DNA of 46,248 bases. Origin: Tissierellales bacterium (lineage in GTDB: Bacteria > Bacillota > Clostridia > Tissierellales > Tissierellaceae). The position numbers and the translations under genes are program-made. The number at the start of each line of letters is the position of its first letter. The first letter of the stretch is position 1. Location of the stretch: contig JASLAT010000031.1 in NCBI GenBank assembly GCA_030146915.1, forward strand, positions 1-46,248, written 5' to 3'. Under the pieces are notes generated by a model that worked only from the letters and a program-made list of their open reading frames with translations, had not been told where the DNA came from and ran no database searches. Below are positions 16,129-25,048 of this stretch, one piece after another.

Positions 16129-16852
16129 ATTCTTTACTCCTTTTCTCTAAAATTAAATCCGAAAAGTCCTGCTTCTGACTTATAGATAAAAATTTTCCTT
16201 TAGCCAATTCCAATATAGATAAGAAGTATGTAATTATCTCTTCTACACTAGTTTGTTTTGATAATAAACTACTAAAATATATAGAGGTTTTTTTCTCTAA
16301 CCTTTCTTTTACTCTTATTATACAAAACTCCAATGTATACTCTTCTCTTTGTATCTCGCTAATCGTTAGTTTCTTATCTTCTTTTGTTCTATTTTTTATA
16401 ATATTATTAATAGCTTTAAGAAGAAGCCCAACCTCCATCTCCTCCAGCTCCAGTTCTATTTCTTCTTTTACAATTTCTTCCTTAGGTTTATAATAGACTT
16501 TTGATTGCCTAGTTTCTCTGTTTCTTAGAACTTCAGAAAGTTCCTTAAACTTTTTGTATTCTAAAATTTTATCTACAAGATCGTCTCTTGGGTCTTCTTC
16601 TTCCTCTTCCTTATCAATACTATTTTTAGGTAACATCATTTTAGATTTAATTTCTAGCAAAGTTGATGCCATTAGTAAAAAATCACTAGTTACTTCTAAA
16701 TTTAAATCTTCCATTAATTTAATATGTTCTAAAAATTCCTCTGTTATAACATTAATAGGAATGTCATATATATCAATTTCTGCTTCCTTTATTAAATGTA
16801 ATAATAGATCCATAGGTCCTTCAAAGGATTTTAACTCTACTCTATATTTCAT
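16115..16852 (-). CDS. scpA: Segregation and condensation protein A
   Basis: 245 aa kleisin subunit that bridges the SMC heads. Key parts are the N-terminal YRVELKSFEGPMDLLLHLIKEAEIDIYDIPI, MASTLLEIKSKMMLP, and a C-terminal winged-helix region (SVEEIITYFLSILELAKGK) that contacts SMC. ATG 16852 is chosen because AAAGGAGGTCCT, a near-perfect complement to the 16S rRNA end, stands right before it; the ORF extends 33 nt further upstream. It is the first gene of the operon after the pdp terminator, so a promoter should lie in 16853-16925. Confidence 0.95.
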   Translation of the reverse strand: MKYRVELKSFEGPMDLLLHLIKEAEIDIYDIPINVITEEFLEHIKLMEDLNLEVTSDFLLMASTLLEIKSKMMLPKNSIDKEEEEEDPRDDLVDKILEYKKFKELSEVLRNRETRQSKVYYKPKEEIVKEEIELELEEMEVGLLLKAINNIIKNRTKEDKKLTISEIQREEYTLEFCIIRVKERLEKKTSIYFSSLLSKQTSVEEIITYFLSILELAKGKFLSISQKQDFSDLILEKRSKEYEEI

Positions 16853-16925
16853 AGGACCTCCTTTTATTTTTTTATATAATCTCAACTTAATATTATACCA
16901 TATTCCTAACTTTATATAATATAAG

Positions 16926-16951
16926 AAAAACCCTATTTAAATAGGGTTTTT
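16926..16951 (-). terminator. Terminator after pdp
   Basis: The palindrome AAAAACCCTATTT/AAATAGGGTTTTT lies directly after the pdp stop and separates the recN-to-pdp unit from the scpA operon. It is symmetric, so it can work on both strands. Confidence 0.8.
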
Positions 16952-16953
16952 TA

Positions 16954-18261
16954 TTAATATATTCTATCTAATATTAAGGGCTTCTTGTTATTTGTTTTAT
17001 ACTTTGATAGCTTATAAGCATCTTTTAGAATTTTTTTCGCATCTTTTATTTTGTCTAAACTATTACTATAGATTGTAATAAGAGATTCACCCTTCTCTAT
17101 ATAATCATCAACCTTTTTTCTTAAAATCAGTCCTGCTTGTAAATCAACTTTAGAATCTAAATCTTCTCTACCAGCTCCTAAACTTAAGGCTGCTTTTCCT
17201 ATAAGCTCTCCATCTATTTCCGATATATAATAGTTTTTATCTACATTAAATTCTTCTACATATTTTGCACTTCCAAACTTACTCGTATCATCTATAAAAC
17301 TACTATCACCATTTTGTTTTTCTACCATTAACTTTAATTGTTTTAAAGCTGATCCATTCTCAATGGTTTTATATAGCATATCCTTAGCTTTGTCCCTATC
17401 ATTTGTTAAACCTGATAAAATTAAAATTTCACTACCTAATTCTACAGAAAGATCAACTAAATCTTTAGGACCTTCCCCTTTTAAACTATCTATCGCTTCA
17501 ATTACTTCCAAATTATTACCTACTGCATATCCCAGAGGCTCATCCATATTAGTAATAAGTGCAACACTATTTCTTCCATAAGCTTTTGATAATGATACCA
17601 TTTCATTTGCTAAGTCTCTTGCTGATTCTAAATTTTTCATAAAAGCCGCAGAACCCAATTTAACATCAAGAACAATCCCATCAGACTCTATAGCTAATTT
17701 TTTACTCATTATACTACTTGCGATTAATGATATATTATCTACAGTAGCGGTAACATCTCTTAAGCTATATATCTTCTTATCCGCTGGTGCAATATTACTT
17801 GTTTGACCACTAATAGCAATATTTATATCATTTATATTATCATAAAATTGCTGATCTGTTAGGTTTAAATTAATGCCTTTAAAAGCTTCAAGCTTATCTA
17901 TAGTCCCTCCTGTATGACCTAATCCTTTTCCAGACATTTTAGCAAATGGTACGCCTAAAGCTGAAACCATAGGACCTAATACTAAGGTTACTGTATCCCC
18001 AACACCACCTGTCGAGTGTTTATCAATTACCTTAGATTTAATATCCTGAAGGTGAAATTTATCACCTGAATCAATCATAGCTCTAGTTAAGGCTAATGTT
18101 TCTTTATCAGACATTCCATTTAGATATATGGCCATAAGCAAGGCCGAGGCTTGATAATCTTTTATTCTACCTTCCGTATAATTTTTTACAAAATACCTAA
18201 TTTCATTTTCAGATAGAACTTCTTCATCCCTCTTTTTTTCTATAATATCATACATATTCAT
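16954..18261 (-). CDS. pdp: Pyrimidine-nucleoside phosphorylase
   Basis: 435 aa, full length. It cleaves thymidine, deoxyuridine or uridine with phosphate to base and (deoxy)ribose-1-phosphate. The family signature KMSGKGLGHTGGTIDKLEAF is near residue 108, preceded by KHSTGGVGDTVTLVLGPMVSALGVPFA. The phosphate-binding KHSTGGVGD and the TSNIAPADKKIYSLRDVTATV region are intact, and a C-terminal barrel-sandwich domain follows (VDLQAGLILRKKVDDYIEKG). It is co-transcribed with the purine-nucleoside phosphorylase gene 11 bp upstream, giving a nucleoside salvage pair. AGGAGTG precedes the ATG. The substrate range (Pdp versus DeoA) cannot be read from sequence alone. Confidence 0.93.
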   Translation of the reverse strand: MNMYDIIEKKRDEEVLSENEIRYFVKNYTEGRIKDYQASALLMAIYLNGMSDKETLALTRAMIDSGDKFHLQDIKSKVIDKHSTGGVGDTVTLVLGPMVSALGVPFAKMSGKGLGHTGGTIDKLEAFKGINLNLTDQQFYDNINDINIAISGQTSNIAPADKKIYSLRDVTATVDNISLIASSIMSKKLAIESDGIVLDVKLGSAAFMKNLESARDLANEMVSLSKAYGRNSVALITNMDEPLGYAVGNNLEVIEAIDSLKGEGPKDLVDLSVELGSEILILSGLTNDRDKAKDMLYKTIENGSALKQLKLMVEKQNGDSSFIDDTSKFGSAKYVEEFNVDKNYYISEIDGELIGKAALSLGAGREDLDSKVDLQAGLILRKKVDDYIEKGESLITIYSNSLDKIKDAKKILKDAYKLSKYKTNNKKPLILDRIY

Positions 18262-18271
18262 AGTAACACTC

Positions 18272-19081
18272 CTAAATGTGTTTTAAACAATCTAAAACTA
18301 GACTTTGAAAATCTCCTTTAACTTTTTGAGAAGTCTTAACCACATCCTCATGACTTAAAACCTCATCTAAAACTCCAGATGCCATATTTGTTATGCAAGA
18401 AATTCCTAATGTCCTTATTCCTCTATGGTTAGCAATTATTACTTCTGGTACCGTTGACATACCTACTGCATCAGCTCCTAGATATCTAGCCATTTTTACT
18501 TCTGCTGGAGTTTCATAAGTTGGTCCAGTAAACCAAGCATAGACTCCTTCTTTAATATCTAATTTTAAATCTTTTGCAATTTTCCTTGCTAGTTCTATAT
18601 ATTCATCATCGTAGGCTTTTGACATATCTGGAAATCTCGGGCCTTCTTTATCATTATTTTTCCCTATTAAAGGATTTTGTCCTGCTAAATTTAAGTGATC
18701 TGTAATAATCATTAAATCTCCTGGCTTAAAATCTTTATTTACTCCTCCTGCAGCATTAGTAACTACTAAGCTTTGTATACCTAAGTCTATTAACACCTTA
18801 ATAGGTAAAACTACATCTTCAATAGGATATCCTTCGTAAAAATGAAATCTACCCTGCATGGCAACAACACTTTTACCAGATAGCTTTCCAAAAACTAATT
18901 GACCTGCATGCCCTTTGACTGTTGATATTGGGAATTCAGGTATATCTTTATATTTAATTTCTACTCTATCCTCTATTCTATCTGCTAAATCTCCTAATCC
19001 TGATCCTAGTATTAATCCTATTTTAGGTTCTTCTTTTATAATTTTCTTTACATATGAACTTGCTTTTTTTACTCTATCCAT
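18272..19081 (-). CDS. punA: Purine-nucleoside phosphorylase, trimeric type
   Basis: 269 aa. It splits (deoxy)guanosine or inosine with phosphate. Motifs are IGLILGSGLGDLADRI (phosphate loop), TVKGHAGQLVFGK, VVAMQGRFHFYEGYP, VTNAAGGVN, GVYAWFTGPTYETPAEV near residue 195, and the base-site SCITNMASGV. These are the low-molecular-weight homotrimer signatures. It lies between the XerD-like recombinase gene and pdp. In B. subtilis a xerD-deoB-punA order is also found, so this is conserved neighbourhood with deoB replaced or absent. GGGGG lies before the ATG. Confidence 0.93.
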   Translation of the reverse strand: MDRVKKASSYVKKIIKEEPKIGLILGSGLGDLADRIEDRVEIKYKDIPEFPISTVKGHAGQLVFGKLSGKSVVAMQGRFHFYEGYPIEDVVLPIKVLIDLGIQSLVVTNAAGGVNKDFKPGDLMIITDHLNLAGQNPLIGKNNDKEGPRFPDMSKAYDDEYIELARKIAKDLKLDIKEGVYAWFTGPTYETPAEVKMARYLGADAVGMSTVPEVIIANHRGIRTLGISCITNMASGVLDEVLSHEDVVKTSQKVKGDFQSLVLDCLKHI

Positions 19082-19091
19082 CGTTTACCCC

Positions 19092-19967
19092 CTATGCTCT
19101 TGGATGTGAATTTCTATAAATCTTTCTCATACTTTCTTGACTTGCCTTTTTAGCATAAACTTGTGTTGTAGACATGTTTGTATGTCCTAGCATTTTCTGT
19201 ACTAATTCTAAATCTGCACCATTCTCTAACATATGAACTGCAAAAGACTGTCTTAATATTTTTGGAGTAAGAGGTTTTTTTATATTAGAAAGCTTTTCAT
19301 ACTTTTTCAAACTTTTCCAAAACCCCTGTCTACTTAGTCTTTTACCCCTATTATTTAAAAATAAAGGACTATTTTTATCAACAGTTTCTCTTTTTTCTAA
19401 ATATCTATCAAGATACTCTTTAGCATAGCTACCTATTGGAATAACTCTATCTTTATCATTCTTTATTCTTATTAACTCTAAATCCAAATCTATATCCTCA
19501 ATATCAAGAGAAACAATTTCTTTTATTTCTATACCAGTAGAGTAAAGAAGCTCTAACATAGCTCTATCTCTTAAACCATTGATCTTATTTAAATCTGGCT
19601 TTTCCATTAAACTATCAACTTCTTCCACACTTAATACTTCCAAAGCTATTCTCTCTAACTTAGGTCCTTTTAGGTTTAAAGTTGGGTCCTTATCTATATA
19701 ACCTTCATTAACTAAAAAACTACCAAAAGATTTTAAAGAAGACAGTCTTCTAGATATAGTAGAACTTGCTAATCCTTCCCTCTCCAAATCCATCAAATAC
19801 TTAATTATTAAAGTTTTATTAACTTTAGATATATTATCCATAGACTTATTCTCTAAGTAACTTAGAAAATACTTAACGTCTACTATATATGACCTAGAAC
19901 TTTCTTTATTTAAGTTACCTTCAAAATCGATAAAGTTTCTATAACTATCTAATAAACTTTCAAACAT
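19092..19967 (-). CDS. Tyrosine recombinase, XerD-like
   Basis: 291 aa, the length of XerC/XerD. The N-terminal SAM-like core-binding domain covers about residues 1-100 and the catalytic domain about 115-291. The first catalytic Arg is in NGLRDRAMLELLYSTGIEI, the beta-hairpin Lys in IRIKNDKDRVIPI, then LTPKILRQSFAVHML, LGHTNMSTTQVYAKKA with His and the Tyr nucleophile. In the HxxR box the His is replaced by Lys (KILR), a change tolerated in some members. Neighbourhood (NUDIX gene upstream, punA downstream) matches the xerD locus of Firmicutes, so chromosome-dimer resolution is likely. The start overlaps the end of nudF. Confidence 0.85.
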   Translation of the reverse strand: MFESLLDSYRNFIDFEGNLNKESSRSYIVDVKYFLSYLENKSMDNISKVNKTLIIKYLMDLEREGLASSTISRRLSSLKSFGSFLVNEGYIDKDPTLNLKGPKLERIALEVLSVEEVDSLMEKPDLNKINGLRDRAMLELLYSTGIEIKEIVSLDIEDIDLDLELIRIKNDKDRVIPIGSYAKEYLDRYLEKRETVDKNSPLFLNNRGKRLSRQGFWKSLKKYEKLSNIKKPLTPKILRQSFAVHMLENGADLELVQKMLGHTNMSTTQVYAKKASQESMRKIYRNSHPRA

Positions 19968-20512
19968 TATTCTCCCTTTTCTTCCAAATATTCCTTCGCT
20001 AAATAAAGTCCTATAACAGTTTTACTATCTAGTATTTCGCCTCTTTTTACCATTCTCTCTAAATCTTTTATACTAACAATTTCAGTTTCTAAAAATTCAC
20101 CACTATCAAAATCTGTTTCTCCAGGTGTAAGGCCTCTAGCAATAAATAAATGGATCTTCTCTGTAGTTATACCTGCAGAAGGATAAAATTCAAAAACATA
20201 CTCTAATTTTTCTGCTTGATATCCAGTTTCTTCTTTCAACTCTCTTAAACCTGTTTCTCTAGGCTCTTCATTGATTTCTAGTCTTCCAGCTGGTATTTCT
20301 AATAAAAATTTTTCAACTGGTTTTCTATATTGCCTAACTAAAATTAATTTTCCATCATCTGTTATAGGAATAATTCCTACTGCACCAGGATGCTCAACTA
20401 TTTCTCTTTTGGAATATTTTTTATCAGGTAACTCTACGGTATCCACTCTTAGATTTACTATCTTACCTTCATATATTTTTTCTGATTTCATAGTTTTTTC
20501 CTCAAACAACAT
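19967..20512 (-). CDS. nudF: ADP-ribose pyrophosphatase (NUDIX hydrolase)
   Basis: 181 aa. It hydrolyses ADP-ribose or related nucleotide sugars to AMP plus sugar phosphate. The Nudix box is GRLEINEEPRETGLRELKEETGY near residue 83, with REEtG metal-binding Glu residues. The preceding REIVEHPGAVGIIPITDDGKLILVRQYR and following YPSAGITTEKIHLFIARGL are typical of the NudF/YqkG group. AAGGAGG lies 9 nt before ATG 20512. A second ATG at 20491 with a weaker GAGG is possible and would shorten the protein by 7 residues. It overlaps the recombinase gene by 1 nt. Confidence 0.9.
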   Translation of the reverse strand: MLFEEKTMKSEKIYEGKIVNLRVDTVELPDKKYSKREIVEHPGAVGIIPITDDGKLILVRQYRKPVEKFLLEIPAGRLEINEEPRETGLRELKEETGYQAEKLEYVFEFYPSAGITTEKIHLFIARGLTPGETDFDSGEFLETEIVSIKDLERMVKRGEILDSKTVIGLYLAKEYLEEKGE

Positions 20513-20516
20513 ATAG

Positions 20517-21596
20517 CTAATCCTCCTTCAAATATTCAATAGCATAAGAAGCTACGGACGATAGACTTTGAAAATACTCCAAATCCTCATGAATTCCTCT
20601 ACCCATTGTCTTTACATTTAGTTTATAGTAATCCAATATTTTTTCTATATTTAATGGATCCTTATAAATAATTTTATATCTTTTATCATTAAATATAGTA
20701 GATATCTGTCCATTTATATATTCAAGTTTTTCAGATTTTAAATTTGATAATACTACTGTTGACTTAGTGTTTATTATTTTATTTAATACTGTTAAACTAT
20801 GATGACTTATACCATAGTGTCTATCCCTTTTATCTGCAAAGCTAATTCTAGGAACAAAAATAGCCTTTCCTCTTAAATTATTTACAGCATCAATATTAAT
20901 ACCCTGTTCAACACCTGTAAAGCCAAACTCAGTTCCACTACCTACTATACCTGGCCCCATTGCTACTATAGTAATATCAGCATCTGCAATTTCCTTTGAT
21001 ATAATTAATCCAGTGTATATGTTAATAGCTTCAAAATCTCCACCAAAAGCATGACCGATAGTAATCGTTTGATTCAAAATACCTTTGTTTTTTAAATCTT
21101 TGACTGTATTACTAAAGTTAATTGGTAAAGCTGCACCATCAGTCATTATAAAGTTTATTTTTAGATCAGAATTCAAATATTTTAAGCTAGCCGCTATAGG
21201 AGCTAACATGCTATGTAGCGTTGCTACAATAACAGGATGTCCATCTAAGCTTTTAAAGTTTTTTATTTGTTCGTGGAAAGGACTTTCCTCTTCCTCTGTA
21301 GCCATAACTTTAACTTGATAGGGGCTATATCTAAGTTTCATTATATGCCCATCATCCTTAGCCTTAAGCTTCTCTTGATTATAGTTATAAATTATAAAAT
21401 GTTGCCCTCCAGTACCTAATGACATATCTCCAGCAGTTGTATTAACAACTAATCTATCACCGACTTTCACTTCTCCTGTAATATTTTTATAAGCTAATGC
21501 TTTTTTTATTTTATTATCTATATCTAATTCTACAACGACCGTCGTCTCATCTTCACTTATTATTGATTTTGCAATTGCATTTTCATATGAAATCAT
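20517..21596 (-). CDS. DUF3866 family protein
   Basis: 359 aa. Sequence resembles the DUF3866 family found in Clostridia and Actinobacteria in this same neighbourhood; the function is unknown. The N-terminal 75 residues look like a small beta domain (VVVELDIDNKIKKALAY, GDRLVVNTTAGDMSLGTGG). The rest has alternating hydrophobic strands with HPVIVATLHSMLAPIAASLK, FIMTDGAALPI, GHAFGGDFEAINIYTGL and VAMGPGIVGSGTEFGFTGVEQG. The glycine-rich turns suggest a nucleotide- or sugar-binding Rossmann-like fold, but I cannot assign a reaction. No membrane segment. It lies between a glycan glycosyltransferase gene and nudF in one tight operon. Confidence 0.75.
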   Translation of the reverse strand: MISYENAIAKSIISEDETTVVVELDIDNKIKKALAYKNITGEVKVGDRLVVNTTAGDMSLGTGGQHFIIYNYNQEKLKAKDDGHIMKLRYSPYQVKVMATEEEESPFHEQIKNFKSLDGHPVIVATLHSMLAPIAASLKYLNSDLKINFIMTDGAALPINFSNTVKDLKNKGILNQTITIGHAFGGDFEAINIYTGLIISKEIADADITIVAMGPGIVGSGTEFGFTGVEQGINIDAVNNLRGKAIFVPRISFADKRDRHYGISHHSLTVLNKIINTKSTVVLSNLKSEKLEYINGQISTIFNDKRYKIIYKDPLNIEKILDYYKLNVKTMGRGIHEDLEYFQSLSSVASYAIEYLKED

Positions 21597-21598
21597 AA

Positions 21599-22402
21599 TT
21601 ACCTTCCTAACATATCAATATAATTTAAAATTTTATTATTACTTATTATTTCAGAAAAAGATTTTCTTTCTGATAAATAATTTAAAAATATAACAAAAAA
21701 GAGAAAACTAACTCTGAACATTAAACTAAAATTTACCACTACATAAAAACCTAAACTATATCCTAAAAGATTTGAACCAGAATCCCCCATCATACTTAAG
21801 GCTTTTAAATCATCCACTATATAAATAGATAAAAAACCTAAAAGAGCTAAAATTATACTCATATTATCAGATTTTATATTTATAGTTAATAAAATAAAAG
21901 AAGCTATGCAAAAAACCTTTATAGCTCTACCTGGTCTTAAATCAAATAGGTTCATAGTATTTATTGAAAGTGCTAAAAGTAAACTATTTAATACAAGGTT
22001 TAAATAATCCTTAGAAAAAAAACTACTTATATATAAGCTAGTAAAAAAACCTAAAATCGCTTTAAGATTACCGGTAGTTAATTTCCCTTTTAAGAAAGCC
22101 CCTATATGTCCTTTAAAACCTTTATACTCATCAGTGCCAATTGTATCATCTAATAGGCCTAAAAAAGAAATAAATACCATGCCTAATAAGTATAAATTCA
22201 AATTTCTATTATATTCAAAATAATTTAGTATAGATAGGGTAATAAACTGTGAAAATACAAATCCTACTCCCATACCATTAGGAATTTTTTCTCCACGAAA
22301 ATTACTTTCTAGTAAAATAGTTTTAGATAACATATGTTTTAAAGGTTGAACAAAAACTAAAGCTAAAATAAAAGAGATTATAAAAGCAAATATATTTATC
22401 AT
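21599..22402 (-). CDS. MraY/WecA-like polyprenyl-phosphate glycosyltransferase (GT4-like membrane family)
   Basis: 267 aa, shorter than MraY (about 320), with roughly eight hydrophobic helices. Conserved cytoplasmic-loop acids are present: GLLDDTIGTDEYKGFKGHI (the DD motif) near residue 82, NTMNLFDLRPGRAIKV (NxxNxxD) near 148, and MMGDSGSNLLGYSLGF near 205. This family transfers a sugar-1-phosphate to a polyprenyl phosphate carrier. The donor cannot be stated. Its place after a GT2 gene and SteA/SteB-like genes suggests an envelope-glycan module. GAGGTGATGAA precedes the ATG. Confidence 0.8.
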   Translation of the reverse strand: MINIFAFIISFILALVFVQPLKHMLSKTILLESNFRGEKIPNGMGVGFVFSQFITLSILNYFEYNRNLNLYLLGMVFISFLGLLDDTIGTDEYKGFKGHIGAFLKGKLTTGNLKAILGFFTSLYISSFFSKDYLNLVLNSLLLALSINTMNLFDLRPGRAIKVFCIASFILLTINIKSDNMSIILALLGFLSIYIVDDLKALSMMGDSGSNLLGYSLGFYVVVNFSLMFRVSFLFFVIFLNYLSERKSFSEIISNNKILNYIDMLGR

Positions 22403-22406
22403 TTCA

Positions 22407-23105
22407 TCACCTCTTCAGCCCTTTAAAAAACATAATTATAAAAGTAAATAAAATATCTTTAAACTGTTTACCTCTATGAATAAATCCAGATAAATCTCTT
22501 GAAGTATACCTATGACCCATAATAACAGGAACTTCTTTTAATGTAAAACCACTGTTTAGTGCCTGTACTGTCATAGCTACTTCTACTCCATAATTATTAG
22601 GTATATATTCTATATTATCTAGAACTTCTTTTTTATACACCCTCTGTCCTGATAAACTGCTAGATACATCTTCACCTGTAAAAAACTTAATTCCATTTTT
22701 AGCTAAACCTTTTACCAAGCCAAGACCACCTTTTTTATTAGTCATAGTTCTAGCCTCAGGAAATTTTGCAATAGTAAAGTCACATTTATTTAATAACACT
22801 GGTTTTATTATCTTAGAAACCTCACTACTAGTTTTACCCAAGTCTCCATCCAGCATAATCATGTAATCATAATTTAACTCTGTGATTGCTCTTTTTAATG
22901 CATAGCCTTTTCCCATATTTTTTTCGTAACTTATAAAGTCTATATCCAAGCTTTTTATAACATTTAAAGTATTATCAGTTGATCCATCATTTACAATAAC
23001 TATATTGTCAATTTCTTTAATCTTTTTTATAGAGTTTATAGTATCTTCTATAAATTCTTCTTCATTGTATACAGCTATTACACAAATAAGATTTTTACCA
23101 CTCAT
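22407..23105 (-). CDS. Glycosyltransferase family 2
   Basis: 232 aa. GT-A fold signatures are ICVIAVYNEEEFIEDTINSI at the start, IVNDGSTDNTLNVI near residue 38, EKNMGKGYALKRAI, and the metal-binding MLDGDLG near 85. SLSGQRVYKKEVLDNI and GVEVAMTVQAL follow. The arrangement resembles polyprenyl-phosphate sugar synthases of the DPM class, but no C-terminal transmembrane pair is present, only a basic, hydrophobic end (FTFIIMFFKGLKR). It is likely to build a lipid-linked sugar together with the adjacent MraY-like enzyme. Operon spacing is a few bases on both sides. Confidence 0.85.
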   Translation of the reverse strand: MSGKNLICVIAVYNEEEFIEDTINSIKKIKEIDNIVIVNDGSTDNTLNVIKSLDIDFISYEKNMGKGYALKRAITELNYDYMIMLDGDLGKTSSEVSKIIKPVLLNKCDFTIAKFPEARTMTNKKGGLGLVKGLAKNGIKFFTGEDVSSSLSGQRVYKKEVLDNIEYIPNNYGVEVAMTVQALNSGFTLKEVPVIMGHRYTSRDLSGFIHRGKQFKDILFTFIIMFFKGLKR

Positions 23106-23115
23106 AAAAACACCT

Positions 23116-23907
23116 CTATTCTAAAGGAATTATACTATCAGCAGTTCCTTTTATACCATAATTACCTCTCTCACCAACCAAGGATAAAACTGTAGCAATT
23201 TTCCCTGCTTTCATATCTACATTATCTATAGTATTTATTCCATATTCTTTGTATTTACTCATATAAGAATTATTAACTGTAGTTTTTTCCACACCTGTTA
23301 TATCTATGCCTCGTTCTTTAGAAAAATCTACTATTCTTTTATCTATTTCTAAAACTCTATTGTTTTCCTTGTATTTACATCCTCCAGATATAATTATATG
23401 ATCTATATCTACACCAGCTAGACCTATAAAATCCATCTTATCTTTACTAATATAATTAACTACATCTTCTCTATTAGTTCCATCAACTATATAAGTAAGG
23501 ACTTTAGATAATTCATCTTTATTTATTCTATCAATACTAGTTAAACTTACTACCTTAGCACCTGCTTTTTCTAAGTCATGGGCTAGAGATGATGATACAT
23601 AGTCAGTAGTTTCTATTATAGCAACTTTTTTACCCTCTAATTTGCCAGGAACAAGATAATTATAAGACTCCTCGATATATTTATTTATATTTTTATTTTT
23701 TAGTAAAATATCTTCATTTTCTATTTTTAATAATTGATTATCTGCGCTTAAGCTTTCAAACTGTGATTCTACAATATCTACTAATTTTTCTTGTTGTTCT
23801 GTAATAAATCCTTCTGTATCCATAGAGAAACCTATATATATACCTACTGCTAATGCCGTAAATATAGCTACTATAGATACTACATAAAACTTCATATTTG
23901 GTAACAT
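23116..23907 (-). CDS. steB: SteB/MctB-like membrane protein (copper transporter family DUF3186)
   Basis: 263 aa. One N-terminal membrane helix (about residues 6-26, KFYVVSIVAIFTALAVGIYI) is followed by a coiled coil (about 35-80) and an extracytoplasmic alpha/beta domain (KKVAIIETTDYVSSSLAHDL ...). This is the layout of the MctB/DUF3186 family. In Mycobacterium and Corynebacterium the gene next to steA encodes this protein, and the two form a membrane complex that supports cell division. Here it also follows the steA-like gene directly. It is named a copper transporter in some databases, but nothing in the sequence shows transport. AGGAGGTTATT lies before the ATG. Confidence 0.78.
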   Translation of the reverse strand: MLPNMKFYVVSIVAIFTALAVGIYIGFSMDTEGFITEQQEKLVDIVESQFESLSADNQLLKIENEDILLKNKNINKYIEESYNYLVPGKLEGKKVAIIETTDYVSSSLAHDLEKAGAKVVSLTSIDRINKDELSKVLTYIVDGTNREDVVNYISKDKMDFIGLAGVDIDHIIISGGCKYKENNRVLEIDKRIVDFSKERGIDITGVEKTTVNNSYMSKYKEYGINTIDNVDMKAGKIATVLSLVGERGNYGIKGTADSIIPLE

Positions 23908-23916
23908 AATAACCTC

Positions 23917-25038
23917 CTAAATTCCCATAAGTAGTTTGAATCTTATTTTTATAAGCTTTAGAAAACTTCTAGTTATTGGGTTAATAATTGTCAATATTAT
24001 AATAGGTATTAAAGACGCAACAATAATACTAGCTATATATTTAAAACTAAAATCCGAGCCATAAAGCTTATTAACTCCTCTTGCATCTACTAGTTTATCC
24101 CCAACCTTTAGCCTAACTAAAAAAGTACTAGCCATTCCAGGTCTTCCTTTTTCTAAAAAATCTATCATATTTGTATGGGTTCCTAAGGCTACAATTAAGT
24201 CTGCATTTTTTTCATATGCTAATAATAAAGCTATATCTTCACTAGTTCCTGGTGAAGAAAAAATAACAGGATCTATACCTAAAGATTTAACCCTTTCAAG
24301 ACCTGGAGCTCTCCCATTCGGAAAAGCATGTACAACGACCTCTTTAGACTCCTTTAAACACCTATCTGATACACTATCCATATCTCCTACTAAAATATCA
24401 GGAGTATATCCGAACTCTAATAATGCGTCCCCACCACCATCAACTCCAACTAAAATAGGTTTTATTTCATCGATATAATTTTTTATAGTAATTAAGTCTC
24501 TCTTGTAATCTTGACCTCTTACCACTACTAAAACATGTTTCTCATTAAAATCTGTCTTAGTTTTTGGAATAACAATACTCCCCGTCACTAAACCTTTCTC
24601 TTTTTTAGCATAATCTAAAGTATTTTCAATAAATCTATCCAGCTCAAACTCTATATTATCAAAGCCTTCTTTAAGCAATTTATGTATTTTTGAATCTTCT
24701 AGATATTCATAAGAACAAACTTTCTTATCTTCCAAATAAATATAACTATCATGTATCGAAATTATATCTCCCTCTTGAATAGCTTCTACAGATTCTAAAC
24801 CATTAACTTCCAATATTGGTACTCTATGATTCATTAAAACTTCTGGCCCTCTATTAGGGTATTTTCCACTTATTGTTTCATCAGTATTTATAACTGCACT
24901 AACCTGCGCTTCTACAAGGGATTGAGCAGCTATCTCATCTAAATCTCTATGAGATATTAAAGCAATATCACCTGGCTTTAATCTCTTTGTTAAGTTTTTA
25001 GTTACTTTATCCCTTTTTACAACAGATTTAATATTCAT
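23917..25038 (-). CDS. steA: SteA-like putative cytokinetic ring protein
   Basis: 373 aa. The central region has a thiamine-pyrophosphokinase-like core: VGVDGGGDALLEFGYTPDILVGDMDSVSD near residue 205, preceded by VVVRGQDYKRDLITIK, and with HAFPNGRAPGLERVKSLG and a C-terminal HTNMIDFLEKGRPGMASTFLVRLK. The N-terminus has RLKPGDIALISHRDLDEIAAQSL. A hydrophobic C-terminal helix (about 340-365) anchors it. This matches SteA of Corynebacterium/Mycobacterium, which works with SteB in septation and in control of peptidoglycan hydrolases. That role is transferred by homology. An AGGAGGTG site precedes the ATG. It is followed after 9 nt by the steB-like gene. Confidence 0.8.
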   Translation of the reverse strand: MNIKSVVKRDKVTKNLTKRLKPGDIALISHRDLDEIAAQSLVEAQVSAVINTDETISGKYPNRGPEVLMNHRVPILEVNGLESVEAIQEGDIISIHDSYIYLEDKKVCSYEYLEDSKIHKLLKEGFDNIEFELDRFIENTLDYAKKEKGLVTGSIVIPKTKTDFNEKHVLVVVRGQDYKRDLITIKNYIDEIKPILVGVDGGGDALLEFGYTPDILVGDMDSVSDRCLKESKEVVVHAFPNGRAPGLERVKSLGIDPVIFSSPGTSEDIALLLAYEKNADLIVALGTHTNMIDFLEKGRPGMASTFLVRLKVGDKLVDARGVNKLYGSDFSFKYIASIIVASLIPIIILTIINPITRSFLKLIKIRFKLLMGI

Positions 25039-25048
25039 ACTTCACCTC

